Of a stretch of DNA of 31,594 nt, positions 7,913-15,257 are shown one piece after another (the first letter of the stretch is position 1; each line of letters starts with the position of its first letter). Location: NCBI GenBank assembly GCA_021648745.1, contig JAKISE010000030.1, positions 1 through 31,594 on the forward strand. The letters are read 5' to 3'. The notes beneath the pieces are model-generated. The model searched no databases and was not told the origin of the DNA. It saw only the letters and a program-made list of their open reading frames with translations. Source of the DNA: Cyclobacteriaceae bacterium (GTDB lineage Bacteria > Bacteroidota > Bacteroidia > Cytophagales > Cyclobacteriaceae). The translations under genes and the position numbers were made by a program.

Positions 7913-9047
7913 GTTGATTTATTTTTACTAATACCTTTATAAGAGATTTTAAGAAATATACTGCTTGCTCTTTGCTCAATGAGAGTGGCGGAAGAATGCG
8001 CAAAGTATTAGGGTTAGAAGCAACTCCAGTAAAAATATGGTGCTCTTCTAATAATATTTTTCGCATTTCTTTAATAGGGTATTGGAACTCAATACCAATC
8101 ATTAACCCACGACCTCGAACTTCAACATTTTTTAATTTTTTAAGTTCATCTATTAGAAAATCGCCTGTTCTCATAGCATTTTCCATCAACTTTTCCGATT
8201 CTAACACATTAAGTACTGCCAAGCCAGCAGCACAACCCAAGTGAGTACCACCAAAAGTAGTGCCCAGCATTCCAAAATAAGGCTCAATTTTAGGACTAAT
8301 CAAAGCCCCTCCAATGGGAAAACCATTGCCCATTCCCTTAGCTATCGTAATTAAATCAGGGGTAACACCTGCATATTGGTGTGCAAAAAACTTACCTGTT
8401 CTCCCATAGCCAGATTGAATTTCATCTGCAATAAACATGGCTCCGGAAGTCTTGCATAATTTTTCAATTGATTTCATAAAAGCAGTAGTTGGCTCATAAA
8501 TCCCGGAAATTCCTTGAATTCCTTCAATAATAACGGCTGCCACATCATTAGTAGCCAGAGCTTTTTCCAACCCATCTACATCTTCCATCTCAATAAAAAT
8601 GGTGTTGTGAACAGTATTTACAGGAGCACTTAATTTAGGGTTATCGGTTACGCCCAATGCCAAAGATGTGCGGCCATGAAAGCCTTTGGTAATAGAAATT
8701 ATTTTCTGCCTTCCGGTTTGAAAGGAGGCCAATTTAATTGCATTTTCAACAGCCTCAGCCCCTGAATTTACCATAAAAAGGTTGTAGTCTTCATAGCCCG
8801 AAAGTTCGCCAAGCTTTTTAGCCATGGCAACTTGTACCGGGTTTTGAACCGAATTGGAATAAAAGCCCATGGTGGATGCTTGTTGCGAAATTGCCTGACA
8901 ATATTCTGGTTGGCCATGGCCAATGGAAATTACGGCATGGCCTCCGTATAAATCGAGGTAGCGGTTGCCATTATCGTCCCATACGTAGCAACCGAGTGCT
9001 TTTACCGGGGTAATGGATTGTAGTGGATATACGTTAAAAGGTTTCAT
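7890..9047 (-). CDS. argD: class III aminotransferase: N-acyl-ornithine (or ornithine) aminotransferase
   Basis: This 385-residue PLP enzyme interconverts N-acyl-glutamate semialdehyde and N-acyl-ornithine with glutamate. Visible features are the N-terminal VWDDNGNRYLDLYGGHAV, the cofactor-phosphate motif VNSGAEAVENAIKLA (about 92-106), KGFHGRT, the Asp of FIADEIQSGYGRTGK, and the Schiff-base Lys in LITIAKGMGNGFPIGGAL. It ends with the usual LPPLSLSKEQ block. Ornithine aminotransferase (RocD) is a close relative, and with proC next door a dual or RocD-like activity (glutamate semialdehyde to proline) is possible. Operon position between argC/proC and argF' favours the arginine pathway. The stop lies 23 nt inside argF'. 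Confidence 0.88.
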   Translation of the reverse strand: MKPFNVYPLQSITPVKALGCYVWDDNGNRYLDLYGGHAVISIGHGQPEYCQAISQQASTMGFYSNSVQNPVQVAMAKKLGELSGYEDYNLFMVNSGAEAVENAIKLASFQTGRQKIISITKGFHGRTSLALGVTDNPKLSAPVNTVHNTIFIEMEDVDGLEKALATNDVAAVIIEGIQGISGIYEPTTAFMKSIEKLCKTSGAMFIADEIQSGYGRTGKFFAHQYAGVTPDLITIAKGMGNGFPIGGALISPKIEPYFGMLGTTFGGTHLGCAAGLAVLNVLESEKLMENAMRTGDFLIDELKKLKNVEVRGRGLMIGIEFQYPIKEMRKILLEEHHIFTGVASNPNTLRILPPLSLSKEQAVYFLKSLIKVLVKINQHEAVSIN

Positions 9048-9060
9048 AGTTTTATTTTTT

Positions 9061-9139
9061 CGTCATTCTGAGCGATGTGCAACGAGTGAAGAATCTCTAT
9101 TATGAATGAGACTCTTTGGGCAAAACCCTCAGAGTGACA
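9061..9139. repeat. dispersed palindromic repeat, copy B (proC-argD spacer)
   Basis: Arms CGTCATTCTGAG (9061-9072) and CTCAGAGTGACA (9128-9139) pair at 10 of 12 positions. The body contains GAAGAATCTC. The start is identical to the repeat at 6124 over CGTCATTCTGA. The length of both units and their location in spacers of the same operon suggest a non-coding dispersed family; the effect on mRNA is unknown. Confidence 0.65.
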
Positions 9140-9145
9140 TGCTAT

Positions 9146-9943
9146 CTATATTTCATTAATTTTTTTAAATGAAGTAACCAGCCCCTGGATTAGCGCAGAG
9201 CTTAACCCTTGATGCTCCATTTCATTTAAACCTGAAATGGTACAACCCTTGGGTGTAGTTACTTTATCAATTTCAGACTCCGGGTGGTTACTTCCATTTT
9301 GTAAAAGTGAAGCAGCCCCCAAACAAGTTTGAACGGCTATTTTTTGAGCTTCGGGAGCATCAAAGCCTAATTGAACACCCCCTTGTGTGGTCGCTCTTAC
9401 TAATCGTAGCCAAAAGGCAATGCCACTGGCACCCATTACCGTAGCGGCTTGCATTAGCTCATCTTCAATAACAATGGTTTTGCCAAGCACGGCAAAAATG
9501 GATTCTACCAATTGAGTATTATTCTTAGAGGCATTAGAGCTTATACAAGTCATAGACTGCTGTACCGCCAATGCCGTATTTGGCATAGCTCTAACTACCT
9601 GGTTTGTGTCTCCCACGTACTCTTGGAGTGCATGTAGCTTTACACCTGTTAAGGTAGAAATGATGAGTTTGTTTGTAAGAGTATCCTTAATTTCTTCAAT
9701 TACCGCACTCAGTTGTTGAGGCTGAACAGCCAATAAAATTATATCTGCTTGCGCAGCAGCCTCTTTATTATTGCTTGTAACCCTTATTCCTTTTTCGACA
9801 AACTGGTCCAACCCATCTAGCTTTCTCTTGGTAATAGTGAGTTTGTTTTCTTGAAGTAAGCCAGATTTTAAAAGACCCTTGGTAATAGCTAAACCTAGAT
9901 TCCCAGCTCCTATGATGGTGATATGTTTATTTTTTAATTCCAT
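9146..9943 (-). CDS. proC: pyrroline-5-carboxylate reductase
   Basis: This 265-residue enzyme reduces 1-pyrroline-5-carboxylate to proline with NAD(P)H. The N-terminal Rossmann motif ITIIGAGNLGLAITKGLL (9-26) is intact, followed by ILLAVQPQQL (about 69-78) and the conserved RAMPNTALAV (118-127). The C-terminal dimerisation/active-site signature reads VTTPKGCTISGLNEME, where most ProC have TSPGGTTIxGL; the first G of GGT is Lys here. Length is normal. Its place inside the arginine operon, between argC and argD, suggests that proline and arginine synthesis are co-expressed, perhaps linked through ornithine-derived glutamate semialdehyde. Confidence 0.92.
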   Translation of the reverse strand: MELKNKHITIIGAGNLGLAITKGLLKSGLLQENKLTITKRKLDGLDQFVEKGIRVTSNNKEAAAQADIILLAVQPQQLSAVIEEIKDTLTNKLIISTLTGVKLHALQEYVGDTNQVVRAMPNTALAVQQSMTCISSNASKNNTQLVESIFAVLGKTIVIEDELMQAATVMGASGIAFWLRLVRATTQGGVQLGFDAPEAQKIAVQTCLGAASLLQNGSNHPESEIDKVTTPKGCTISGLNEMEHQGLSSALIQGLVTSFKKINEI

Positions 9944-9947
9944 TTTT

Positions 9948-10922
9948 TTAAAAATTTGATGCTTTTAATTTCAACCCTGTTGTTTCGTCTAAGCCGAACA
10001 TTAAGTTCATATTTTGAATGGCTTGACCCGAAGCGCCTTTAATTAGGTTATCTATTATGCTTGTGATTAATAATTTATTCCCAATCTTTTCAAGGTGGAG
10101 GATTACATTATTTGTGTTCACCACTTGTTTTAAATGAATAGGTTGTTCTGAAATATGCACGAATGGGTGCTCCTTAAAATAGGTTTTATATGTTTCCTCA
10201 ATTTCTTCAGTACTTCGATCGGTTTTTGTGTAAAGTGTTGCAAAAATGCCTCGTGTAAAATTTCCTCGAACAGGAATAAAATTAAGCTCTGATGTCTCAC
10301 CTTGATGAAGTTGAACAAGGGTTTCACCTATTTCGGCCAAATGCTGGTGTTCAAAGGCTTTATATACACTTACATTGGAATTTCGCCAGCTAAAATGAGT
10401 GGTTTCACTTGGCTTTTGCCCGGCACCAGTTGACCCTGTAATGGCATTAATATGCACTTCGTTTTCCAACCACCCATTGGCAGCTAGAGGCAGCAGAGCC
10501 TCTTGAATGGCGGTAGCAAAACAACCAGGATTGGCAATATTACTGGATTTAACAATGCCTTCTTTGTTAGTTTCTGGTAATCCGTAAATAAAACTACGTC
10601 CATTAATTTTATCCGATTTCTTCAAACGAAAATCGTGGCTTAAATCAATAATTTTAACCGAAGAGGGTATCGTATTTTCTTCTAAAAATGTCCGAGACTT
10701 GCCATGCCCCATGCATAAAAACAGTACATCAATGTCAAAATCAATGGTTTTAGCAAACTGTAAATCAACACCAATTAAATCTTGATGAACGGCACTTACT
10801 GTTTTTCCTTTAAACGATGAACTGGCAATAGATTTTATCTCCACCTTTGGGTGGTTGACTAATAACCGTACTAATTCTCCAGCTGTATATCCGGCTCCTC
10901 CTGCAATTCCTATACGTATCAT
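9948..10922 (-). CDS. argC: N-acyl-gamma-glutamyl-phosphate reductase
   Basis: This 324-residue NADP-dependent dehydrogenase reduces N-acyl-glutamyl phosphate to the semialdehyde. The start MIRIGIAGGAGYTAGELVRL is the ArgC Rossmann signature. The catalytic Cys is C134 in ANPGCFATA, IIDLSHDFRL (91-100) is the conserved phosphate-site segment, and GSTGAGQKPSETTHF carries the substrate-binding region. Length fits the type-1 short ArgC of Bacteroidota. It overlaps argG by 4 nt and lies 4 nt upstream of proC, so it is translationally coupled. A 65-residue frame inside it is a shadow. Confidence 0.94.
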   Translation of the reverse strand: MIRIGIAGGAGYTAGELVRLLVNHPKVEIKSIASSSFKGKTVSAVHQDLIGVDLQFAKTIDFDIDVLFLCMGHGKSRTFLEENTIPSSVKIIDLSHDFRLKKSDKINGRSFIYGLPETNKEGIVKSSNIANPGCFATAIQEALLPLAANGWLENEVHINAITGSTGAGQKPSETTHFSWRNSNVSVYKAFEHQHLAEIGETLVQLHQGETSELNFIPVRGNFTRGIFATLYTKTDRSTEEIEETYKTYFKEHPFVHISEQPIHLKQVVNTNNVILHLEKIGNKLLITSIIDNLIKGASGQAIQNMNLMFGLDETTGLKLKASNF

Positions 10923-12109
10923 TTCTTGCTTGTTATATGATTAAAAATTTGATGTTGGGTTGCCATCACTTTGGTAAATCCTTTTACATCATCGCCACTC
11001 CATGCCTTATTCATTTCGCCATAAGCACCAAAATCATTGGTCATTAAATCATTGGAACTGTCGATACCATCAATGGTAAACCGGTAAGGGGCTAAGCTCA
11101 ATTTTACCGAACCGGTAACTTGTTGTTGAGAATCTGTTAGGAAGGCTTCTATATTTCGCATTGCTGGGTCGAGGTACTGGGCTTCGTGAAGCAACATTCC
11201 ATACCAACTGCTTAACTGTTCTTTATAATTAAGCTGCCATTTGCTTAGCGTATGTTTTTCAAGGCTATGATGTGCTTTTATTATCATTAACGCCCCGGGA
11301 GCTTCAAAGCCCACTCGCCCTTTAATGCCAATAATGGTATCGCCAATATGAATATCTCGACCAATAGCATAGCTGCCACCAAGCGCATTTAAGGCCTCGA
11401 TTGTTTTAACAGCACCCAAGATTTTACCATTAATTCCAATCGGTTCTCCTTTTTCAAACTCAATAGATATTTGCTCACTTCCGTTTTCCTCTAATTGGGA
11501 AGGCCACGCTTCTTCCGGCAATGGTGTATTAGAAGTTAAGGTTTCAACGCCTCCAACACTCGTTCCCCATAATCCTTTATTAATAGAGTACTTCGATTTT
11601 TCCCAGGAAGCTTCCACACCACAAGAATTTAAATAATCAATTTCCTGCTCACGTGATAATTGAAGATCGCGGATTGGCGTTAAAATATCACAGTTGGGTG
11701 CAAGGGTTTGAAAAACTAAATCGAAACGCACTTGGTCGTTACCGGCTCCAGTGCTGCCGTGGGCAATATACCTGGCTCCCAGCTTGTTCGCATATTCGGC
11801 AATAGCCACCGCTTGCACAGTACGCTCAGCACTTACCGAAAGAGGATAGGTGTTGTTTTTAAGCACATTGCCAAAAATTAAATATTTAATTACTTTATGG
11901 TAATACTCTTCTACTTTACTGAGGGCAATAAAAGAAGAAACCCCTAAACTTATTGCCTTTTCCTCTACCTCTTTTAATTCTGAGCTAGAGAACCCTCCCG
12001 TATTAACCAATACAGCATGCACTTCTAAGTTGCGGTCGTTGGCGAGGTATTTTACACAATACGAGGTGTCTAACCCACCACTAAATGCTAGTATTACTTT
12101 ATTGCTCAT
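10919..12109 (-). CDS. argG: argininosuccinate synthase
   Basis: This 396-residue ATP pyrophosphatase condenses citrulline and aspartate to argininosuccinate, which the ArgH half of the fusion protein then cleaves. The PP-loop AFSGGLDTSYCVKYL (8-22) is intact. Other family blocks are ARYIAHGSTGAGNDQVRFDL (about 112-131), the aspartate/citrulline-binding KYSINKGLWGTSVGG and IGIKGRVGFEAPGA. Length is typical. It starts 1 nt after the acyltransferase stop and ends with a 4-nt overlap with argC. Confidence 0.95.
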   Translation of the reverse strand: MSNKVILAFSGGLDTSYCVKYLANDRNLEVHAVLVNTGGFSSSELKEVEEKAISLGVSSFIALSKVEEYYHKVIKYLIFGNVLKNNTYPLSVSAERTVQAVAIAEYANKLGARYIAHGSTGAGNDQVRFDLVFQTLAPNCDILTPIRDLQLSREQEIDYLNSCGVEASWEKSKYSINKGLWGTSVGGVETLTSNTPLPEEAWPSQLEENGSEQISIEFEKGEPIGINGKILGAVKTIEALNALGGSYAIGRDIHIGDTIIGIKGRVGFEAPGALMIIKAHHSLEKHTLSKWQLNYKEQLSSWYGMLLHEAQYLDPAMRNIEAFLTDSQQQVTGSVKLSLAPYRFTIDGIDSSNDLMTNDFGAYGEMNKAWSGDDVKGFTKVMATQHQIFNHITSKK

Positions 12110-12110
12110 A

Positions 12111-12740
12111 TTATTTAATCTTAAGTTTCTTTAAGCGTTTTGCTCGCTCTGTAAAAAATGATTTAAACTGTTCCCATCGCTTCTTTTTGGGTAGGGGAGT
12201 CATCTTAATTTCGCCATTTGGTTTATAAAGCATCCCTGTGCAAAGGCACATTTTATGGTCGTTTCGTTTTAGAATGTCAATGTTCTTGCAGCCTTGGCAT
12301 CCTTTCCAAAAGTCTTTATCATCAGTTAGTTCCGAAAAAGTTACAGGTTTATAACCCAAGGCCGAATTGATTTTCATTACAGGCAAGCTCGTGGTTATTC
12401 CGAAAAGCTTAGAATCGGGGTATAAGCTTTTAGAAAGCCCAAAGGCCTTTGTTTTTATTTTAGCGGCCAACCCTTTATGCTGAAAATGATCGGCCACAAT
12501 GAGCCCTGAATTAGCCACATACTTATGATGGCTCCAGGTTTCGATATAGCAAAATCCTGCAACAGTTCCTTTATACAAGGCCAGAATGGCGTGCTTGTCT
12601 TGCATTTTTTGCTCAATATAAGCTGTTGTTCTATTAGCAATACCCGTCCCTCTTTTACGAGAAGCTTCACTAATCATAGCACTAATAGCAGAGGCATACT
12701 TAGTATGATTGGCCGTAGCCACAATAATTTCAAAATCCAT
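12111..12740 (-). CDS. GNAT acyltransferase heading the arginine operon, candidate N-acyl-glutamate synthase
   Basis: This 209-residue protein is first in the arginine operon, 1 nt before argG. The GNAT core is visible: LALYKGTVAGFCYIETW (53-69, strands 2-3), SGLIVADHFQHKGLAAKIK (78-96) with the acyl-CoA pyrophosphate loop QHKGLA, and a C-terminal strand with INSALGYKPVTF. No other gene here could acylate glutamate, so it probably makes N-acetyl- or N-succinyl-glutamate. It is unlike ArgA or ArgJ in length and lacks the kinase-like domain. After the GNAT core it has a Cys cluster C148-x2-C151...C165-x-C167, which could bind a metal, and a Lys/Arg-rich tail. The function is inferred from position; the fold is clear. 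Confidence 0.7.
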   Translation of the reverse strand: MDFEIIVATANHTKYASAISAMISEASRKRGTGIANRTTAYIEQKMQDKHAILALYKGTVAGFCYIETWSHHKYVANSGLIVADHFQHKGLAAKIKTKAFGLSKSLYPDSKLFGITTSLPVMKINSALGYKPVTFSELTDDKDFWKGCQGCKNIDILKRNDHKMCLCTGMLYKPNGEIKMTPLPKKKRWEQFKSFFTERAKRLKKLKIK

Positions 12741-12809
12741 AAAACAGGATATTAATTAATGGTTAACCGTTAGAAACGATTTAAAAAGAAATAAGAAGTG
12801 GTGATGTAG

Positions 12810-12828
12810 GCAGAGCACATAGCTCCGC
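12810..12828 (-). promoter_or_regulatory. leader hairpin H3 of the arginine operon
   Basis: In the minus-strand transcript this reads GCGGAGC-UAUGU-GCUCUGC: seven base pairs (one G-U) and a 5-nt loop. It lies 18 nt after the leader-peptide stop and about 70 nt before the acyltransferase start. A pyrimidine-rich stretch (UUCUUAUUUCUUUUU) follows after about 11 nt, so it is not a textbook intrinsic terminator, but it is the best candidate for a termination or anti-termination stem in this leader. Confidence 0.5.
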
Positions 12829-12846
12829 AATAAAATATAATGACCC

Positions 12847-12939
12847 TTAGGGCCTGGCGTTGGCTGGCCTAAATGCATACGCTGCTGCTACGGGAGTAGC
12901 TGCTGAAATACGTGCGTTATTTGCTAAATTTAGGTACAT
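12847..12939 (-). CDS. candidate arginine leader peptide (30 aa)
   Basis: A 30-codon ORF begins with ATG at 12939, a few nt downstream of a -7-like TACCTTTG, and ends with TAA at 12847. It contains three Arg codons (R10 CGT, R24 AGG, R29 AGG), two of them in the last seven residues, which read FRPANARP before the stop. It is Ala-rich (VAAAYAF). The stop codon sits in the loop of GGCCC-UAA-GGGUC, and codons 13-19 form a stem GCUAC-UCCC-GUAGC (12887-12900). An arginine operon follows directly. The ending resembles that of arrest peptides (TnaC ends in RP-stop, SpeFL in NAR-stop), so either classical attenuation or ligand-dependent stalling is possible. No homologue comparison was possible here. 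Confidence 0.5.
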   Translation of the reverse strand: MYLNLANNARISAATPVAAAYAFRPANARP

Positions 12940-12946
12940 TAAGACT

Positions 12947-12954
12947 CAAAGGTA
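12947..12954 (-). promoter_or_regulatory. putative -7 element of the arginine operon
   Basis: On the minus strand the octamer is TACCTTTG, an exact match to the Bacteroidota -7 consensus TAnnTTTG. It would place transcription start near 12942, at or just before the leader-peptide ATG. No TTG is found 17-21 nt upstream, so the -33 part is not supported. The same octamer precedes the cytochrome gene at 23137-23130. Confidence 0.4.
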
Positions 12955-13204
12955 ATGAGGGTAAGTATTAATTGGAAGTAATAAATCATAAATGTAGAAT
13001 TGCAGAATAAATTGAACACCAATAATCGGTGTATTAAACTATTAGTTATTTGTAAATCATTCATAATGAGATGATTGGACAAAGTATAATACCATAGAAT
13101 AATTTTGAGTGAAGTGTATTTATATATTGGAACGAAAGTTTCGGATAACTGTGATTTCCCTTATATTAAATCGTTTTTGAAGATTTAGGAATAAGATTTA
13201 TACG

Positions 13205-13212
13205 TAAATTTG
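13205..13212 (+). promoter_or_regulatory. putative -7 element of the lipoprotein gene
   Basis: TAAATTTG matches TAnnTTTG and lies 26 nt before the ATG at 13239. The nearest TTTG upstream (13176-13179) is 25 nt away, longer than the usual spacer, so only the -7 part is supported. The rest of the 12955-13238 intergenic stretch shows no gene or repeat. Confidence 0.3.
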
Positions 13213-13238
13213 TTAAGTTTAACTTTAAAACATCAGAT

Positions 13239-13760
13239 ATGAAAACAGTACATTTTTTTATGGTTGGCCTAATTATTATTGGGCTACAAGCATGTGGAGG
13301 TGAGTCTATTAAGGAAAGAGCAGAGGAAAAAGTTGCCGAAGGTATTTTGGGTAGCCTTACCGGAACAGATATAGAAATTGATTCAGATGGCGAAGATGGT
13401 AAAATCACTATAAAAGGTAAAGATGGGGAAGAATTTATCTTTGGAGGTAGCGAAACAGAGCTTCCAGATGACTTTCCTTCAGATGTATATGTTATTGATG
13501 GGGAGATTGAATCTGTTGGTATAATTAAAACCAACGAAGGGTCGATCGTAACTTTTCAGATGTATTTAACAGATGACTTATCCAATCTTGTTAAAGATAT
13601 TAAAAAGGGAATGGAATCAAAAGGATGGGAAAGCAATATGACCATGGGGTCTGGCAATGAATCTACTACGGTATATTCGAAAGGTGAAGCAAACACGATG
13701 ATTATCTTTTCAAAACAAGACGAAAAAGTGCTAGTTAGTTATAATGTGACGTATAAATAA
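13239..13760 (+). CDS. predicted lipoprotein of unknown function
   Basis: This 173-residue protein has a type II signal peptide: MKTVHFFMVGLIIIGLQACG, lipobox LQAC with the lipidated Cys at 19. Residues 25-60 are acidic and charged (IKERAEEKVAEGILGSL, then TDIEIDSDGEDGKITIKGKDGEEF), resembling the short beta repeats of DUF-type Bacteroidota lipoproteins. The C-terminal half (LVKDIKKGMESKGWESNMTM...) looks like a small alpha/beta domain in which a helix precedes strands, similar in layout to secreted proteins that compare values over a mature domain; no family was recognised. It is followed by a strong terminator and so is monocistronic. Confidence 0.65.
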   Translation: MKTVHFFMVGLIIIGLQACGGESIKERAEEKVAEGILGSLTGTDIEIDSDGEDGKITIKGKDGEEFIFGGSETELPDDFPSDVYVIDGEIESVGIIKTNEGSIVTFQMYLTDDLSNLVKDIKKGMESKGWESNMTMGSGNESTTVYSKGEANTMIIFSKQDEKVLVSYNVTYK

Positions 13761-13810
13761 CCAAGATTTGGTTAAATTTTAGCAGCACAGGTTAAATTCA
13801 GACTTGTAAG

Positions 13811-13842
13811 AAAGCAATCACTTTTCTTGGTGATTGTTTTTT
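13811..13842 (+). terminator. intrinsic terminator after the lipoprotein gene
   Basis: Stem CAATCAC (13815-13821) pairs with GTGATTG (13830-13836) around an 8-nt loop TTTTCTTG and runs into TTTTTT (13837-13842). AA/TT pairs extend the stem. The loop carries the TTG (13827-13829) of the next promoter, so termination and initiation signals are nested. Confidence 0.8.
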
Positions 13843-13856
13843 ATTAATTATCTTTG
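13827..13856 (+). promoter_or_regulatory. Bacteroidota-type promoter of the TetR operon
   Basis: TTG (13827-13829), a 19-nt spacer, and TATCTTTG (13849-13856) match TTG-N19-TAnnTTTG exactly. Transcription would start near 13861, inside the operator palindrome. Confidence 0.7.
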
Positions 13857-13872
13857 ACCGACCGTTCAGTCA
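13855..13872 (+). promoter_or_regulatory. TetR-family operator palindrome
   Basis: TGACCGACC-GTTCAGTCA is an 18-bp near-palindrome (7 of 9 half-site positions match), the GACCGACCGTTC form commonly seen at TetR/AcrR genes. It begins at the last bases of the -7 element and ends 10 nt before the regulator's ATG, the expected place for autorepression. Confidence 0.65.
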
Positions 13873-13882
13873 TAAACTAATA

Positions 13883-14458
13883 ATGAGTCCAAAAACATCG
13901 ATTCAAAACGAGCAAATAAGAGCTGAAAGCAAGCTTAAAATAATGGAAGCTGCTTTTAAATTAATTGCTAAAAATGGCTACGATAGCACCAGCGTTGCTA
14001 TGATTGCCAAAGAAGCTGGGGTTTCAAAAGGGCTGCTATATAATTATTTTGCAAGCAAAGAGGCATTAGTTGAAGCGCTAGTAATGAGTGCAATGAGCGA
14101 AGCTGATTCCGTAATTGGTAAACTTATGGATGCCAACCCAAAAGTGATGCTAAAAAACGTATTTCAGTGGTTTTTTATAGAGATGAGAGAGCATCATGAT
14201 CATTGGAGGATAATTACAGAGCTTACTTTTAAAATAGACAAATTTGATTTTGTCCACAATATTGTTACTCAAAAGCTAAATGAATATGTAGGTTTATTAC
14301 AAGGCCTATTAACTCAAATGGATTACCCGAACCCCTTGGGAGAAGCCCGAATTATTGCGGCTCTTTTTGATGGTATGGGCATTCAATCATTAATGGTAAG
14401 AGAGGATTACCCCTTGAATGAAATGGAAGAATATTTAATTAAGAAATACTGTGAATAA
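13883..14458 (+). CDS. TetR/AcrR family transcriptional regulator
   Basis: This 191-residue protein has the TetR N-terminal domain: KIMEAAFKLIAKNGYDSTSV (19-38) and the helix-turn-helix IAKEAGVSKGLLYNYFASKEALVEAL (about 41-66). The C-terminal ligand domain is helical and not assignable. It probably represses its own operon through the palindrome in front of it. The next gene, LolA-like, begins directly after its stop (ATG 14460, or GTG 14451 with overlap), so regulator and transporter genes should share a transcript. The inducer is unknown. Confidence 0.9.
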   Translation: MSPKTSIQNEQIRAESKLKIMEAAFKLIAKNGYDSTSVAMIAKEAGVSKGLLYNYFASKEALVEALVMSAMSEADSVIGKLMDANPKVMLKNVFQWFFIEMREHHDHWRIITELTFKIDKFDFVHNIVTQKLNEYVGLLQGLLTQMDYPNPLGEARIIAALFDGMGIQSLMVREDYPLNEMEEYLIKKYCE

Positions 14459-14459
14459 C

Positions 14460-15206
14460 ATGAGAATACTAACATTAATTGGGTTCCTTGTTCTAGGTTT
14501 TGTTTCCACTTCGTGGGCACAAACTGCCAAAGAAATAATTAAAAAGGCGGATGACAAAATGCAAGGCACGTCTAATAAATCGGTTATGAAAATGACCATT
14601 GTTCGACCTGATTGGAAAAGGGAAGTGACAATGAAAGGGTGGGCCTTAGGCAGAGATTATAGCTTGATTTTAATCACAGCTCCAGCTCGAGATAAAGGGT
14701 CTGCTTTTTTGAAGCGAAAAAATGAAATGTGGAACTGGCAACCTTCCATTGATCGTGTGGTAAAACTCCCTCCTTCTATGATGCTACAATCCTGGATGGG
14801 TTCAGACTTTACGAATGACGATCTTGTAAAACAGTCGTCTGTAGTAAATGATTATACCCAAACCTTTGAACAAGACACGGTGATTAATGGAATGGAGTGT
14901 TATAAAATTAATATGATTCCACATGAGGAAGCTGCTGTGGTATGGGGCAAAGTGTTGGTATATATAGAAAAGAAAGATTTCAACCAGTTACTAGTTAAAT
15001 ATTATGACGAGGATGACTATCTGGTAAATACCATGCTGTTGTCAAACATAAAAAAAATGGGAGATAGAATAATTCCTACCCATTTAGAGATGATTCCTGC
15101 AGATGAACCTGAAAACAAAACAATCATAGATTATTTGCAAATGGAATTTGATTTAGATATTAAAGAGTCGTTTTTCTCGTTGCAAAATATGAAAAGAATT
15201 AGATAA
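14460..15206 (+). CDS. LolA-like outer-membrane lipoprotein-sorting protein
   Basis: This 248-residue secreted protein starts at ATG 14460, which gives a clean signal peptide (MRILTLIGFLVLGFVSTSWAQ); a GTG at 14451 would add only MNN. The mature part follows the LolA_like layout: AKEIIKKADDKMQG near the N-terminus, then alternating strands MKMTIVRPDWKREVTMKGWA, RDYSLILITAPARDKGSAFL and WNWQPSIDRVVKLPPS. Such proteins bind a lipid or lipoprotein chain in a half-barrel and work with ABC permeases of the FtsX type. Here they are encoded just downstream, so a role in export of a lipid or lipoprotein to the outer membrane is likely; the cargo is unknown. Confidence 0.8.
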   Translation: MRILTLIGFLVLGFVSTSWAQTAKEIIKKADDKMQGTSNKSVMKMTIVRPDWKREVTMKGWALGRDYSLILITAPARDKGSAFLKRKNEMWNWQPSIDRVVKLPPSMMLQSWMGSDFTNDDLVKQSSVVNDYTQTFEQDTVINGMECYKINMIPHEEAAVVWGKVLVYIEKKDFNQLLVKYYDEDDYLVNTMLLSNIKKMGDRIIPTHLEMIPADEPENKTIIDYLQMEFDLDIKESFFSLQNMKRIR

Positions 15207-15211
15207 AACAA

Positions 15212-15245
15212 TGTTCAATGATTAATTAAGAATGTTCAATTAAAC
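15212..15245. repeat. AT-rich intergenic repeat upstream of the four-helix-bundle gene
   Basis: ATGTTCAAT occurs twice (about 15212 and 15232). It is the reverse complement of the ATTGAACAT-type units that follow the inserted gene and that recur before the second permease, so the inserted gene lies between related units in inverted orientation. Confidence 0.5.
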
Positions 15246-15257
15246 AAAACAACTGCA

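Noticed and set aside
12841..12953. Ala-rich plus-strand reading (GLNAYAAATGVAAEIRA)
   Set aside because: It has no good start and is the mirror of Ala/Ser codons in the minus-strand leader ORF, which has an ATG, a -7 element and the right position.
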